A stretch of 36,839 nt of DNA from Actinomycetota bacterium (GCA_003134555.1 PLBO01000059.1:1-36839), one strand, 5' to 3'. Positions 7,938 to 16,741 are shown, numbered from the stretch's first letter. The notes: generated by a model not told the origin, from the letters alone. Numbers and translations: made by a program.

Positions 7938-8387
7938 TCATGCCGGTATCGCCGGGTCGCCGATGAGGCCGAGCTGTCGCAGGATGGTGCCCGAGTCGAA
8001 GTAGATCCGCTCGCACACGATGCGGTCGCCGACGAACTCGAAGATGGCAGCCATGCGACAGCGGAAGGTCCGTCCGGTCGGATCGAAGCCGGCAAAAGTT
8101 CCGAGGTGGGTGCCGAGAAGGTCGAACTCGACGACGACGGCATCGTCGGCGTGCCGAAGCGTGTGGATCTCGTTGCGCTGGTCGGGAAAGGCTGTTCGTG
8201 ACGCGGCGTAGTACTTCCGGACCTGCTCTTCGCCGTCGAACACCTGCCCGGTCCCGACCAATTCATATCGGGGATGGTCGAAAGTAGCGATAGTGGTGTC
8301 GAAGTCGAGCCGGTTCTCGGACTCCATGTGCTCACGAATGACGGTGTCGCGCGCGGCGCGCAGGCCTTCGTTGTCGGTGTTGGGCAC
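7938..8387 (-). CDS. SnoaL-like / NTF2-fold protein
   Basis: A 149-residue cytoplasmic protein. GTG 8387 has GAGGAG (8392-8397) 4 nt upstream. The sequence follows the SnoaL-like polyketide-cyclase/NTF2 pattern: an N-terminal helix (ARDTVIREHMESEN), then DTTIATFDHPRYELVG, a GEEQVRKYYAASRTAFPD segment, the paired strands HADDAVVVEFDLLGTHLG and FRCRMAAIFEFVGDRIVCERIYFD, and a C-terminal LRQLG. Members act as cyclases, isomerases, dehydratases or carrier proteins. It lies 71 nt downstream of the molybdenum hydroxylase subunit gene, probably on the same transcript. The substrate is unknown. Confidence 0.85.
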   Translation of the reverse strand: MPNTDNEGLRAARDTVIREHMESENRLDFDTTIATFDHPRYELVGTGQVFDGEEQVRKYYAASRTAFPDQRNEIHTLRHADDAVVVEFDLLGTHLGTFAGFDPTGRTFRCRMAAIFEFVGDRIVCERIYFDSGTILRQLGLIGDPAIPA

Positions 8388-8458
8388 GGTTCTCCTCGAC
8401 GTACGTGTCCCACGCCAGGCGCGGATCGGGCGCGTGATCGTGCGGGTCGAGCCGAGCG

Positions 8459-10765
8459 TTACTTCGATGCGTCCTGGATGGCGCGCCAGACGCGTTCGGA
8501 GGTGCAGGGCATGTCGATGTGGGTTATGCCGAGGTGGCTGAGCGCGTCGACGACGGCGTTGTGAATTGCCGGTGTCGATCCGATGGTGCCGGACTCGCCG
8601 ATGCCCTTCGCACCGAGTGGGTTGCGGGGGCTGTCGGTCTGCGTGTTCGAGACTTCGAAGCTGCAGAGCTCGGCCGCTGACGGGATCGAGTAGTCGATCA
8701 GGTTTGCGGTGAGTGGGTTGCCGTCCTCGTCGTATTGCATCCACTCGTACAGTGCTTGGGCCGCGCCTTGCGCGATGCCACCGTGTTGTTGGCCGGCGAC
8801 GAGTAACGGATTGAGGATGCGCCCGCAGTCGTCGACGGCAACGTGGCGGAGCATCGAGACTTGGCCGGTCTCGGTATCGACCTCGACCACTGACACGTGC
8901 GCGCCGAACGGGTACGTGGAGTCGGTGCCGTCGAAGTCGAGCTCGTGGCGCAGGGGCGCAGGCTCGAGTCCGTCGGGCAGCTTGGACGTGTCGCGCGAGG
9001 CCACGGCCAGCTGGCCCCATGACAGCACCGCGGCCGGCACGCCGGCGACGTGCAGGCCGCCTTCACCGACGACGATGTCTTCAGCCGATGCCTCGAGCAT
9101 GTGACTGGCGACTTGACGGGCCCGGGCGAGCACCTCGTTTGACGCGACATGGATGGCGCTGCCCGCCGTTTGTAGCGAGCGTGAGCCCATCGTGCCGGCA
9201 CCTCGGGGAACGCGGTCAGTGTCGGAATTGACGAGGGTGATCTTGTCCATCGGTATACCGAGCACCTCACTCGCGAGCATCGCGAACGCGGTGTGATGGC
9301 CTTGGCCGTGCGCGCTGGTCCCGGCGAAGACACTGGCGGCACCGTCGTCGTGGATCTCGACGGCTCCGAACTCGATGTGCAATCCGACCGGCGCGGTGAC
9401 CTCCACGTAGGTGGACACGCCGATCCCGAGTTGCTTGATGTCATGGTTGGCGCGGCGCTGGGCCTGCTCGGCGCGGAGCGCGTCGTAACCCGATGCTTTC
9501 AACACGGCGTCGAGCGCCTTCTCGTACTCTCCGGAGTCGTAGTTCGCGCCAGTCGGCGTCGTGAGCGGGAACTTGTCGGGCGGGATGAAGTTCGCCCGGC
9601 GAATCTCGGCCGGATCCATACCGATCTTGTCGGCGGCCACATCGATCACACGCTCGATGAGCTGCGTCGCCTCCGGGCGTCCGGCACCGCGATAGGCACC
9701 AATGGTCGTGTTGTTCGTCAATACCCCGGTGGCCTTGAACCGCACGTTGGGGATCTCGTAGACGCCGACCGACATCATCTGGGTGAGCGTCGGCAGGATC
9801 GCGCCGAGACCCGGGTACGCGCCGGCCGAGGCCACCACCGATCCATCGAAGCCGACGATCTTTCCATCGGCGCTCACACCGAGCCTGGCCGTCATCACGA
9901 AGTCGCGGCCCTGCACGAGCGACACCATGTCTTCGGAGCGGGTCGCGATCCATTTCACCGGACGTCCGAGCTTCAACGCGGCCGCGGCGGTCGCGAGGTG
10001 CTCGACATACGGGCCCGCCTTGGGGCCGAAGCCACCACCGACCCACGGACACACGACGCGCAGCTGGGCCGGTTCGAGACCCAGCATCGGGGCGTACGCG
10101 CCATGCACCGCGTGCGGAGCTTGATGCGAGATCCAACACGTGAGACCGGGTTCGCCCGGCACGGCGAGGATACCGTTGGTCTCGATCGGAACGCCCGCCA
10201 GACGTTGACTCACCATCGTGACCTCGGCGACGACCTCCGCGCCGACCAACGGGTCGGCGTCGCCCTCTTCGGGGAAGGTGGAGCCGAAGCACACGTTCGA
10301 ACCATGCTCGACGAACAGCAATGGGGCGTCGGGCGACAGCGCGTCGAGCGGGGTCGTGACCGACGGCAACTGGTCGTACTCGACGACGACGCGCTCGGCC
10401 GCATCGACAGCCTGCGCGCGAGTCTCCGCGACGACGGCCGCGACGACGTCGCCGACGAATCGCACCTTGTCGGTAGCGAACACGGGCAGGTTCAACGTCT
10501 CGGGCATCGCCGGGAACTGCTGCAACGACGGCAGACCCAGGTCGTCGCCACCCGCGTGGTACACGGCCACGACACCTGGCATCGACAACGCCTCGGTGAC
10601 ATCAACCGACCCGATGTTGGCGTGCGCAACCGTGGACCGCACAAACGCCACGTGCGCCATATTCGGCTCGACGAGGTCGTCGACGTACTTTCCCGCCCCG
10701 GTCAACAGCGCGGGATCTTCAAGACGACGGACCGCATTCCCGAGAATCGAACCTGATACAGGCAT
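8459..10765 (-). CDS. Molybdenum hydroxylase large subunit (form II CoxL / xanthine dehydrogenase family)
   Basis: A full-length 768-residue Mo-cofactor-binding subunit. ATG 10765 is preceded by GGAAGG with a 6-nt spacer. The N-terminal a/b hammerhead domain starts with GNAVRRLEDPALLTGAGKYVDD; the cofactor motif GGGFGPK is at about 243-249; AYRGAGR is at 357-363; and the catalytic Glu lies in GIGESG near residue 724. AYRGAGR, rather than the AYRCSFR of true aerobic CO dehydrogenase, marks form II or other xanthine-dehydrogenase-family enzymes whose substrates are mostly unknown. The iron-sulfur (small) and FAD (medium) subunits are normally encoded next to it, but neither is in the adjoining sequence: the upstream region is intergenic and then a plus-strand surface gene. 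The enzyme must borrow partners from elsewhere or work unusually. Confidence 0.93.
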   Translation of the reverse strand: MPVSGSILGNAVRRLEDPALLTGAGKYVDDLVEPNMAHVAFVRSTVAHANIGSVDVTEALSMPGVVAVYHAGGDDLGLPSLQQFPAMPETLNLPVFATDKVRFVGDVVAAVVAETRAQAVDAAERVVVEYDQLPSVTTPLDALSPDAPLLFVEHGSNVCFGSTFPEEGDADPLVGAEVVAEVTMVSQRLAGVPIETNGILAVPGEPGLTCWISHQAPHAVHGAYAPMLGLEPAQLRVVCPWVGGGFGPKAGPYVEHLATAAAALKLGRPVKWIATRSEDMVSLVQGRDFVMTARLGVSADGKIVGFDGSVVASAGAYPGLGAILPTLTQMMSVGVYEIPNVRFKATGVLTNNTTIGAYRGAGRPEATQLIERVIDVAADKIGMDPAEIRRANFIPPDKFPLTTPTGANYDSGEYEKALDAVLKASGYDALRAEQAQRRANHDIKQLGIGVSTYVEVTAPVGLHIEFGAVEIHDDGAASVFAGTSAHGQGHHTAFAMLASEVLGIPMDKITLVNSDTDRVPRGAGTMGSRSLQTAGSAIHVASNEVLARARQVASHMLEASAEDIVVGEGGLHVAGVPAAVLSWGQLAVASRDTSKLPDGLEPAPLRHELDFDGTDSTYPFGAHVSVVEVDTETGQVSMLRHVAVDDCGRILNPLLVAGQQHGGIAQGAAQALYEWMQYDEDGNPLTANLIDYSIPSAAELCSFEVSNTQTDSPRNPLGAKGIGESGTIGSTPAIHNAVVDALSHLGITHIDMPCTSERVWRAIQDASK

Positions 10766-11052
10766 GGGCAACCTTCCGTACGTCGACACCCGCACGCTAA
10801 CGCCGCGCGAACAAGACTGCACGGGCGCCTCGCTACCGCCGACCGCCACCCGGATGTCGTTGATCGTCAGCGCCCACAGCAGCGGCCCGATGGGAAAACA
10901 CGGATCGCATCTCGATGACGCGCTGGCCCCACGCTATGAACTGACCGCAGAGAGTGATCGAGAAATTTAGGGACTCCAGTCTGCTCATTGCTGCGCCGAG
11001 ATACCTCAAGGGAGCTACCTGGGCTTGACGTCCAGAATTGGGAGGTCGTTTG

Positions 11053-12051
11053 TTGGGCACGACTGCGCGGGTACGCGGGCGGTGGCGTGTGGCGCTGCTA
11101 TCGCTCGTGACTTTGTTCGGGGGTTTGTCGGTCGTTATGGCGCCTTCGGCGCAGGCTGCCGCGTTGACGAACGTCAACTGGTCGGTGTCCAACAACCAGG
11201 CGACCGCCACGGCGGTGAACTACAGCTTTTCGTTCCGGGCGGCGACGACGGGCACGATCAAGACGATCACCTTCGTGGTCTCGGGTGCAGGTTTGGCCGG
11301 CGCGCCGGCGATCGTGCGGAACTTCGGTATCCCCGCGGGAACTGTTGCGCGTGTGGGTCAGACGATTACTTATACCGTGACGGCTGCAGCGAGCGTGGCG
11401 GCGAACATTCCGATTTACGTCGAGTTCTCCGGGCTGACGAACCCGGCCGCCGGCTCGTACACCACGTCGATCACGACGCAGACCGCTGCGCCGGCCACGA
11501 TCGACGGCCCGACCGCATCGAATGCGGTCACCATGGCGGCGTCCAACACTGCGATCTCGGTCGCGGTCGCGAAGAGCTTGACGTTCACGATCGACACCAC
11601 GACGTTCGAGCTGGATATGGACCCGAGCCTCCCCGCCCTTGCTGATCAGAGCCAGAACGTCGGTCTTACCGTTCTGACCAACGCAAACTCGGGATACACG
11701 CTGACGGTGAGCGATCAGGCCGCCGGTTTGCAGAGTGCCGCGTCGGGCAACCCTACGATCCCGAAAGTGTCGAGCGGGAAGGCGACGTCGGTCGTCTTCC
11801 CGGCTGCACCTGCTTTTGCTTGGGGTTACAACGCGACCGCGACCGGCGCAACGGCCGACGCGGCGTTCTCGGGCTCGAAGTACGCCGGCTACGTGAGTGG
11901 AGCTGGTGAACAGGTCGCAAGTCACGCGGCTTCGACCGGCGTGACCGCGGACACGATCACCATCTCGAATCGAGTCGCGATCGACTACGCGACACCCGCG
12001 TCGGTGTTCACCGACACGGTCACCTATACCGTGACTCCGAACTACAACTGA
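11053..12051 (+). CDS. Secreted beta-rich surface protein (WxL-like)
   Basis: A 332-residue exported protein. GGAGGT (11041-11046) gives a 6-nt spacer to TTG 11053, favoured over TTG 11050 or 11038. The N-terminus has a basic head (ARVRGRWR), a hydrophobic core and an AQA-A cleavage site. The mature part is Thr/Ala/Ser-rich with no cysteine. Residues about 35-160 form one beta domain; the rest starts with SLTFTIDTTTFELDMDP, includes SGYTLTVSDQAAGL, and ends in DTVTYTVTPNYN. This C-terminal layout resembles the secreted wall-binding proteins of WxL systems, although two canonical WxL motifs are not visible. The next gene, 2 nt away, encodes a membrane-anchored partner. The function is probably cell-surface structure or adhesion (inference). 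Confidence 0.8.
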   Translation: MGTTARVRGRWRVALLSLVTLFGGLSVVMAPSAQAAALTNVNWSVSNNQATATAVNYSFSFRAATTGTIKTITFVVSGAGLAGAPAIVRNFGIPAGTVARVGQTITYTVTAAASVAANIPIYVEFSGLTNPAAGSYTTSITTQTAAPATIDGPTASNAVTMAASNTAISVAVAKSLTFTIDTTTFELDMDPSLPALADQSQNVGLTVLTNANSGYTLTVSDQAAGLQSAASGNPTIPKVSSGKATSVVFPAAPAFAWGYNATATGATADAAFSGSKYAGYVSGAGEQVASHAASTGVTADTITISNRVAIDYATPASVFTDTVTYTVTPNYN

Positions 12052-12053
12052 TC

Positions 12054-13124
12054 GTGCGGGATCTCGCTGACGGGACAAGCCACCGCTGGTTAGTCTTTGT
12101 TGCAGCAGCCGCCGGCCTCACGGGTATGTTTCCTGCGGTTGACGCGCTCGCGGCGACGGTGTCGCCCGTAGCGGCGAAGGTGTCGCGCTCCATCGCGGTC
12201 TCTGTCCCGAGCGTGCCGACAGAGGTCCGCCCCGGCGAGACTTCGAAGATCCGCGTGCGAGTCGTCAACCCTGGGAGCCCGTCCGTCACGGTGACGGTTA
12301 CCGGCCGAGGTCTCGAATTTGGCGATGACGGCAAAGTCAACGTGACTGCCGCGCCCGACCCCCAGTGGGCGGGCCGAATCGACTTTCCAGCCAGAGACAT
12401 CACGGTGCCGGCCGGAAGCTTCGACGACGTGTTCCTCACCGTACGCATGCCCATGCACATCGCCCCGGACTTGTACTTCATCGGTTTCGTCGTCAGCCCC
12501 GTACCGAGCGCCCTCGGCAAGGTCGTCCTCATCAACCAGATCGGCGCCTTCGTCACTATCGACGTGCCCGGCCCTCGCGACCGCACCCTCTCCGCGCAGT
12601 TGCACGTGCCCGGCTTCCGCCTCGGTCCCATCCAACTTTCGAGCGTAACTGTTGGAAGCCAAACCGCCGGCGAGGTCCGGGTGCACAACGTCGGCACCGC
12701 ACAGGTGCAGTTCTGGGGTTGGAACGAGACCCGAGCATCGTTCGGCCGCGGCGCGCACCAGCAACGCATAGACAAGCTGTTGCTTCCGACCGGGCGGGCA
12801 CGCTCGTTCGCGATTACTGGCAAACCGGCATGGCCGATCGACTTCGTCGCCATGAAGGTCTACCTCATCTATCCCGACAAGACCGAGACCGCAACAAAAC
12901 AGATCGTCCTCACGAAGCGCGTGCTCGTAGTCAACCCCTGGGTGCTCGTCGCTATCGGCGCGCTCACCGTGCTCGCCGCCTCGTGGCTGCGACGGCGCCA
13001 CAAACGCAACAAGATTGCCCGCGGACCATCCTCCTCGGTCGCGCACGGGCGACGAGCGATCAGGTCACAAACGGCCGGACCTACAGACCAGCGCCGATCA
13101 GTTGTCGTCGCCGCCGGCCGATGA
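12054..13124 (+). CDS. Membrane-anchored surface protein, DUF916/WxL-interacting-like architecture
   Basis: 356 residues from GTG 12054, only 2 nt after the previous stop and without its own SD, so probably translated by coupling. The N-terminal signal peptide ends near ALA-A (residues 31-34). Two or three immunoglobulin-like beta domains follow (about 45-175 and 180-290), including RPGETSKIRVRVVNPG, typical of the first strands of DUF916-like domains. One transmembrane helix at about 291-311 is followed by a very basic tail (WLRRRHKRNK). Signal peptide, beta domains, single TM and basic tail together match WxL-interacting proteins of Firmicutes, which are encoded beside WxL proteins. The match here is by architecture and gene order, not residue-level homology. 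Confidence 0.75.
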   Translation: MRDLADGTSHRWLVFVAAAAGLTGMFPAVDALAATVSPVAAKVSRSIAVSVPSVPTEVRPGETSKIRVRVVNPGSPSVTVTVTGRGLEFGDDGKVNVTAAPDPQWAGRIDFPARDITVPAGSFDDVFLTVRMPMHIAPDLYFIGFVVSPVPSALGKVVLINQIGAFVTIDVPGPRDRTLSAQLHVPGFRLGPIQLSSVTVGSQTAGEVRVHNVGTAQVQFWGWNETRASFGRGAHQQRIDKLLLPTGRARSFAITGKPAWPIDFVAMKVYLIYPDKTETATKQIVLTKRVLVVNPWVLVAIGALTVLAASWLRRRHKRNKIARGPSSSVAHGRRAIRSQTAGPTDQRRSVVVAAGR

Positions 13125-13173
13125 GCGATTAGGTGGATCGGACGGTTGCCCCCGGACGGTCCACGACCCTCCG

Positions 13174-13214
13174 GCGCGGCGTCCCTGGGCAGAAATGACC
13201 CAGGAGCGCCGCGC
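13174..13214. terminator. Strong hairpin between convergent genes, probable terminator
   Basis: Arms GCGCGGCGTCCCTGGG (13174-13189) and CCCAGGAGCGCCGCGC (13199-13214) pair over 16 positions with a 2x2 mismatch and a 9-nt loop. No T-tract follows on either strand. It lies 50 nt past the stop of the surface gene and before the convergent AICAR transformylase gene, so it may end transcription from one or both sides, as T-less hairpins can in actinobacteria. Confidence 0.6.
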
Positions 13215-13296
13215 TGAGGTCTGGACTACGACGTCCGTTCGGGCGCGGTCGTGACGGTCAACTCCAAACCGCGAACAACGACGAGCCCAGTCTCAC

Positions 13297-13310
13297 TGGC
13301 AGTTATGGCG
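13297..13310 (+). repeat. Dispersed intergenic motif, partial copy A (TGGCAGTTATGGCG)
   Basis: The last 13 positions match the motif GATCGGCAGTTATGGCG found four more times at the right end of the window. It is in the gap between convergent genes, outside coding sequence. The function is unknown. Confidence 0.45.
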
Positions 13311-13371
13311 TGTGTTGGTTTCGTAGCGTCGAGGGTGCCCCCGAACGCCGGGTAAGAGGCCGTGGGTCAGC

Positions 13372-14523
13372 TCAGTGGAGGAAGAGGCGGATCTCTGTCG
13401 TGGTGAGGACGATGTCGTGTTCGGCGCAGGCTGCTTCGACTTCGTGGTTGCGGGTGGATCCGCCGGGATCCGCGACGTAGCGGACTCCGTGGCGTGCGGC
13501 CTGGTCGATGTTGTCGCGGAACGGGATGTACCCGTCGGATGCGAGCGCGACGTCGTCGAGAAGGCCTCGCCAACCTCGCTTTTCGTCCAGTTGCAGCGCG
13601 GGCGCGTCGTCGCTGAGCGCGGATCGGAAGCGTTCGAGCTCGCGTTGGTCCATGTCGCCCTCGATGTAGCGGATCTGCCAGTTGATGCGTTCTTGGCGTC
13701 GGATCGCGTCGATGAACGGCAGTGCCCGCACCTTGGGGTGCCGGCGGAGCCACCATGTGTCGACCTTCGCGCCGGCGAGCTTGGTGCAGTCGACGCGGGA
13801 CTGCTGTCCGGCGCCGATGCCGAGGACCATCCCGGCCCGCGCGTACGTCACGGTGTTCGACTGGGTGTGGCGGGCGGCCACCATCGCAAGCATCAGATCC
13901 GAAACCGCCGAGTCCAGAAGTGGCCTCGTCGTTCCCGATCGCACGATCGACGCAGTGATCTCGGTCGTCGGTCGCTGTTGTTCCAGGCGAACTCCACCGA
14001 GTTCTCTGCTCTCCCATGGCGGAGGTTCGAACGCGGCGTCCACCTCCAGCACGAGGTATTGGCCGTTCTTCTTGGCGGCGAGCGTCTCGACGGTTCCGGG
14101 TGCGTATCCGGGTGCGATGATCCCGTTGGACACGACGCCACGCAGCACTTGCGCGAGTGAGTGGTCGACTGGCTCGGAGACCGCAACGATGTCGCCGAAC
14201 GACGACTTCGGGTCGCAGTCTCGAGCTCGAATGTATGCAGTCGCGATGTCAGACAGGTCGACGCCATCCGGGAACCAGGTGTCACGCATCACTTCATCGA
14301 TGCCGCCGGCAGTCGCAACCCCAGCGGGTGAGACATGCTTGAAGGTCGTCGCCACCGGAACTGAAAGAACCGCGGCAGCCTCCCGGACCAGCGCCCAGGC
14401 GCCCAGCGCGTCGAGAACGTTGATGAACGACGGGTGCCCCGCGATCAGCCGCACCGGAGCTCCTGCATCACCGACCGTGGCGCGAGCCAACTGGTCAGGG
14501 TTCGAGCCGTATCGCAGGTCCAC
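13372..14523 (-). CDS. Stand-alone AICAR transformylase (C-terminal half of PurH)
   Basis: 383 residues equivalent to the AICAR formyltransferase domain of bifunctional PurH; the IMP cyclohydrolase half is missing. It transfers the formyl group of 10-formyl-THF to AICAR, the penultimate step of purine synthesis. Visible family motifs are RYGSNPDQ (4-11, bifunctional: RYGENPHQ), FKHVSPAG with the catalytic Lys-His at 62-63, a SDGYIPFRDNID motif, and ADPGGSTRN near the end. GTG 14523 is preceded by AGGAGG (14528-14533) with a 4-nt spacer. A ZTP riboswitch sits directly upstream; ZTP accumulates when 10-formyl-THF is short, so control of this enzyme is logical. Either cyclohydrolase is supplied by another gene or the cell also has a full PurH. 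Confidence 0.9.
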   Translation of the reverse strand: MDLRYGSNPDQLARATVGDAGAPVRLIAGHPSFINVLDALGAWALVREAAAVLSVPVATTFKHVSPAGVATAGGIDEVMRDTWFPDGVDLSDIATAYIRARDCDPKSSFGDIVAVSEPVDHSLAQVLRGVVSNGIIAPGYAPGTVETLAAKKNGQYLVLEVDAAFEPPPWESRELGGVRLEQQRPTTEITASIVRSGTTRPLLDSAVSDLMLAMVAARHTQSNTVTYARAGMVLGIGAGQQSRVDCTKLAGAKVDTWWLRRHPKVRALPFIDAIRRQERINWQIRYIEGDMDQRELERFRSALSDDAPALQLDEKRGWRGLLDDVALASDGYIPFRDNIDQAARHGVRYVADPGGSTRNHEVEAACAEHDIVLTTTEIRLFLH

Positions 14524-14526
14524 TGG

Positions 14527-14551
14527 TCCTCCTCGATCAAATCGATGAGGA
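14527..14551 (-). promoter_or_regulatory. SD-sequestering hairpin (riboswitch expression platform)
   Basis: In the mRNA TCCTC (14551-14547) can pair with GAGGA of the SD (14531-14527), and ATCG with CGAT, separated by a 2x2 internal loop with a 3-nt loop at the tip. It lies between the aptamer and the GTG start. Such a stem would block ribosome binding, implying translational control. This is inference from base pairing. Confidence 0.6.
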
Positions 14552-14616
14552 CCCAGGCGGACGGCCCCGTTTCTCAGCTCCCTGGTGGTACTCCACCTTC
14601 GCCAGTCGCTTCCCCG
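14549..14616 (-). promoter_or_regulatory. ZTP (pfl) riboswitch aptamer
   Basis: On the minus strand the sequence holds the conserved pfl elements in order: CGACTGGCG (14608-14600), a GGTGG-AGTA-CCACC hairpin (14597-14584), the CAGGGAGC segment just after it, a variable loop, then CCGTCCGCCTGGG (14564-14552), the pseudoknot strand that is nearly invariant in this class. ZTP riboswitches sense ZMP/ZTP and activate folate and purine genes, most often purH, glyA and folD. The gene directly downstream is the AICAR transformylase, which fits. Confidence 0.93.
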
Positions 14617-14805
14617 ATCCTACGGCTGCATCAACGACAACAGCAGAGGTTGCCGCGCTCGATTAGGGCGGTCCCAAGTGCACACTCGAAGCCTGAGCGG
14701 CTGTCGCATCCCGATGGTGATCGGAGAATTCCGACGTTGCGCCCAACCGATCGGGGGGCTGGGGGCTGTTTCCTTGCACGATGATCGATCGCGACTGGAC
14801 GGCGG

Positions 14806-15297
14806 ATGAGCAGACCGAGGGCCGACGAGGACCGGGCTGCGGTCGAGCAGATCTTCCGCGAGCAGTACGCGCGGATCGTCGTCGTGTTGGGGGCGCAGCT
14901 CCGCGACGCTGGTGCAGCCGAGGAGTGCGCGCAAGAAGCCTTCCTGGAGATGGTCCGCCGTTGGACCAAGCTGCGGCACTACGACGACCCGACCGCGTGG
15001 CTCTGGCTGGTCGCGTTGCGCAAGGCGTCGAGATGGCGGAAGCGCAACGCGCGTTCGATTACCGGCATGCCGGTTCCGGCCGCGCCGCCGGAGCTCGAGG
15101 TACTGATCGATCTGCACGATGCGGTTCGGGGACTTCCCGATCGCCAGCGCGAAGTAGTGATGCTGCACTACTTCACCGACCTTTCCGTCGGCGCGATCGC
15201 GCTCGAACTCGGGATCTCCGAGGGAACGGTCAAGTCGCAGCTGCACGACGCGCGGCACGCATTGCGGAGGACGCAAGATGAACGACCGGCCATCTGA
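14806..15297 (+). CDS. ECF-family RNA polymerase sigma factor
   Basis: 163 residues containing sigma region 2 (FREQYARIVVVLGAQLRD, then GAAEECAQEAFLEMVRRW, with the DPTAWLWLVALRKA segment that binds the -10 element) and region 4 (LPDRQREVVMLHYFTDLS with the helix-turn-helix IALELGISEGTVKSQL). The linker is short, as in ECF factors. ATG 14806 has only a weak SD. Its last 20 nt overlap the following gene for a membrane ectodomain protein, the usual sigma/anti-sigma layout. It is one of five such pairs in the window. Confidence 0.9.
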   Translation: MSRPRADEDRAAVEQIFREQYARIVVVLGAQLRDAGAAEECAQEAFLEMVRRWTKLRHYDDPTAWLWLVALRKASRWRKRNARSITGMPVPAAPPELEVLIDLHDAVRGLPDRQREVVMLHYFTDLSVGAIALELGISEGTVKSQLHDARHALRRTQDERPAI

Positions 15298-16741
15298 CGA
15301 GCGCGACCGCGCCCACGAGAGCGTCCGCGCCCTTGCATCGCGGGTCGAAACGGCGGCGGCCTGGACGACGATCTCCGCCGCGATCGACCGCGCACCACAC
15401 GCGCGGCTCCGCCGCCGTGGGCTCAGCGCCGCGGTCGTTGTCGCTGCGCTGGCGATCGGCGGCGCACTCGTCGCAACACTCACGTCGGGCGGTCGGGGTT
15501 CATCAGTCGCGGTGTCGCCGTCGACAGCTCCGGCGCTCGCCGATTGCGCGCTCCCGGCGCTGCCGCAACCGGGGGCCGGCACAACCCCGAACGATCTCGC
15601 AGGTCCGGCCGTGAACGCGTTGAAGGGCGGAGCTGTACTCGCGCCGTTCTCGCTCGACGGCGGCAAGTTCTCGGTGTCGCCGCCGCTCACCGGCGCCGCG
15701 CCCGTCGTGACCGCGCGACAGGCCGAATGCGCCGCGCTGGCGTCCATCGACCCGAGCGGCTCCCGCTCGCCGCTCGGCCTCGCTATGGAGTACGGCGGTG
15801 CTGCCGTCGGCTACGGGCAGGTGACGATCGCGCCGGAGTTGATCGCCAATCCGGCGCCGAACCTCATGGGCCAGACGAACCAGAACACGAAACCGTCCAT
15901 GCCTCTCCCGACGCCGTACCAGGATCGGCCGGCGTGGTTGGTCGTCGTGAAGAACGTGTTGATCTTCAACGGTCGGTTCAACGGTCCATCGCAAGGCGTG
16001 TCGATCCCCAAAGCTGGACCGGAGCAGTACGGCTACCTCGTATTCGTTGTCGACGCCCAGACCGGATCTGACGCCTTGATGTACGCGGAGAGTCAGCCGG
16101 GACCGGGCGCAATGATCGCCGCGTACGTCAGTGTGCCCGTCGAGCAGATCTCGGTTCCGTGGACGCTGGTTTCGCGATCGCCGAACGGCTACGCCGGAAC
16201 GATCGACGCAACCGTCCTCCCGTGTGACGGATATCCGAATCCGGTGTCGGTCGACGCGACGCGCGCCGCGGTCGGCGTTGTCGTGCAACGGCCCGTCGGC
16301 GCGTCGTGTGGCGCACCCGTCCAGGTCACCTTGCCGTTGGTCGCCGCGACCGTCACGTCCGATCTGCCTGCCGAGATCGCGCACGACCCGCTCGGTCCGG
16401 CGATCACGTCCGACTCGGGTGAGCGAACGCCCGGAGATCCATCCCGCGTGCTCCGGCTTCTCAAGGAGACCGACAACGGCAGCACGATCCACATGACCGC
16501 CGGCAGCGTCGTAGTGCTTCCGCATCTCAACGGCGCGAACCCCGACGTGTCGAGTGGCACGTCGAGCGACCCGATCGTCGTCGGCGGCCTCGACGGCTCC
16601 GCGCACAACGCGGTCGGCGAGTTTCGTGCATGGCACGCCGGCCGCGCGGATCTCACGATTCCGACCAGCGGGTGCGCCTACCCCAAGAGCAATGCGCTGC
16701 CGTGTGCGGGCTCGTGGACCGTGCACGTCATCGTCGACTGA
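15278..16741 (+). CDS. Single-pass membrane protein, putative anti-sigma factor with large ectodomain
   Basis: 487 residues from ATG 15278, preceded by GGAGG (15266-15270) inside the sigma gene. The cytoplasmic N-terminus (1-48) is short and basic; one TM helix spans about 49-68; the remaining 420 residues are outside. The ectodomain has several cysteines (for example ECAAL, CDGYP, SCGAPVQV, and CAYPKSNALPCAG near the end) that may form disulfides. There is no HxxxCxxC zinc anti-sigma motif. The gene overlaps its ECF sigma by 20 nt, so regulation of that sigma is the likely role (inference from gene order). I do not recognise the ectodomain family. Confidence 0.75.
   Translation: MNDRPSDERDRAHESVRALASRVETAAAWTTISAAIDRAPHARLRRRGLSAAVVVAALAIGGALVATLTSGGRGSSVAVSPSTAPALADCALPALPQPGAGTTPNDLAGPAVNALKGGAVLAPFSLDGGKFSVSPPLTGAAPVVTARQAECAALASIDPSGSRSPLGLAMEYGGAAVGYGQVTIAPELIANPAPNLMGQTNQNTKPSMPLPTPYQDRPAWLVVVKNVLIFNGRFNGPSQGVSIPKAGPEQYGYLVFVVDAQTGSDALMYAESQPGPGAMIAAYVSVPVEQISVPWTLVSRSPNGYAGTIDATVLPCDGYPNPVSVDATRAAVGVVVQRPVGASCGAPVQVTLPLVAATVTSDLPAEIAHDPLGPAITSDSGERTPGDPSRVLRLLKETDNGSTIHMTAGSVVVLPHLNGANPDVSSGTSSDPIVVGGLDGSAHNAVGEFRAWHAGRADLTIPTSGCAYPKSNALPCAGSWTVHVIVD

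Noticed and set aside
10766-11052. Possible riboswitch upstream of the surface-protein gene
   Set aside because: No c-di-GMP, SAM, glycine or cobalamin consensus found; only an ordinary SD and divergent promoter space.
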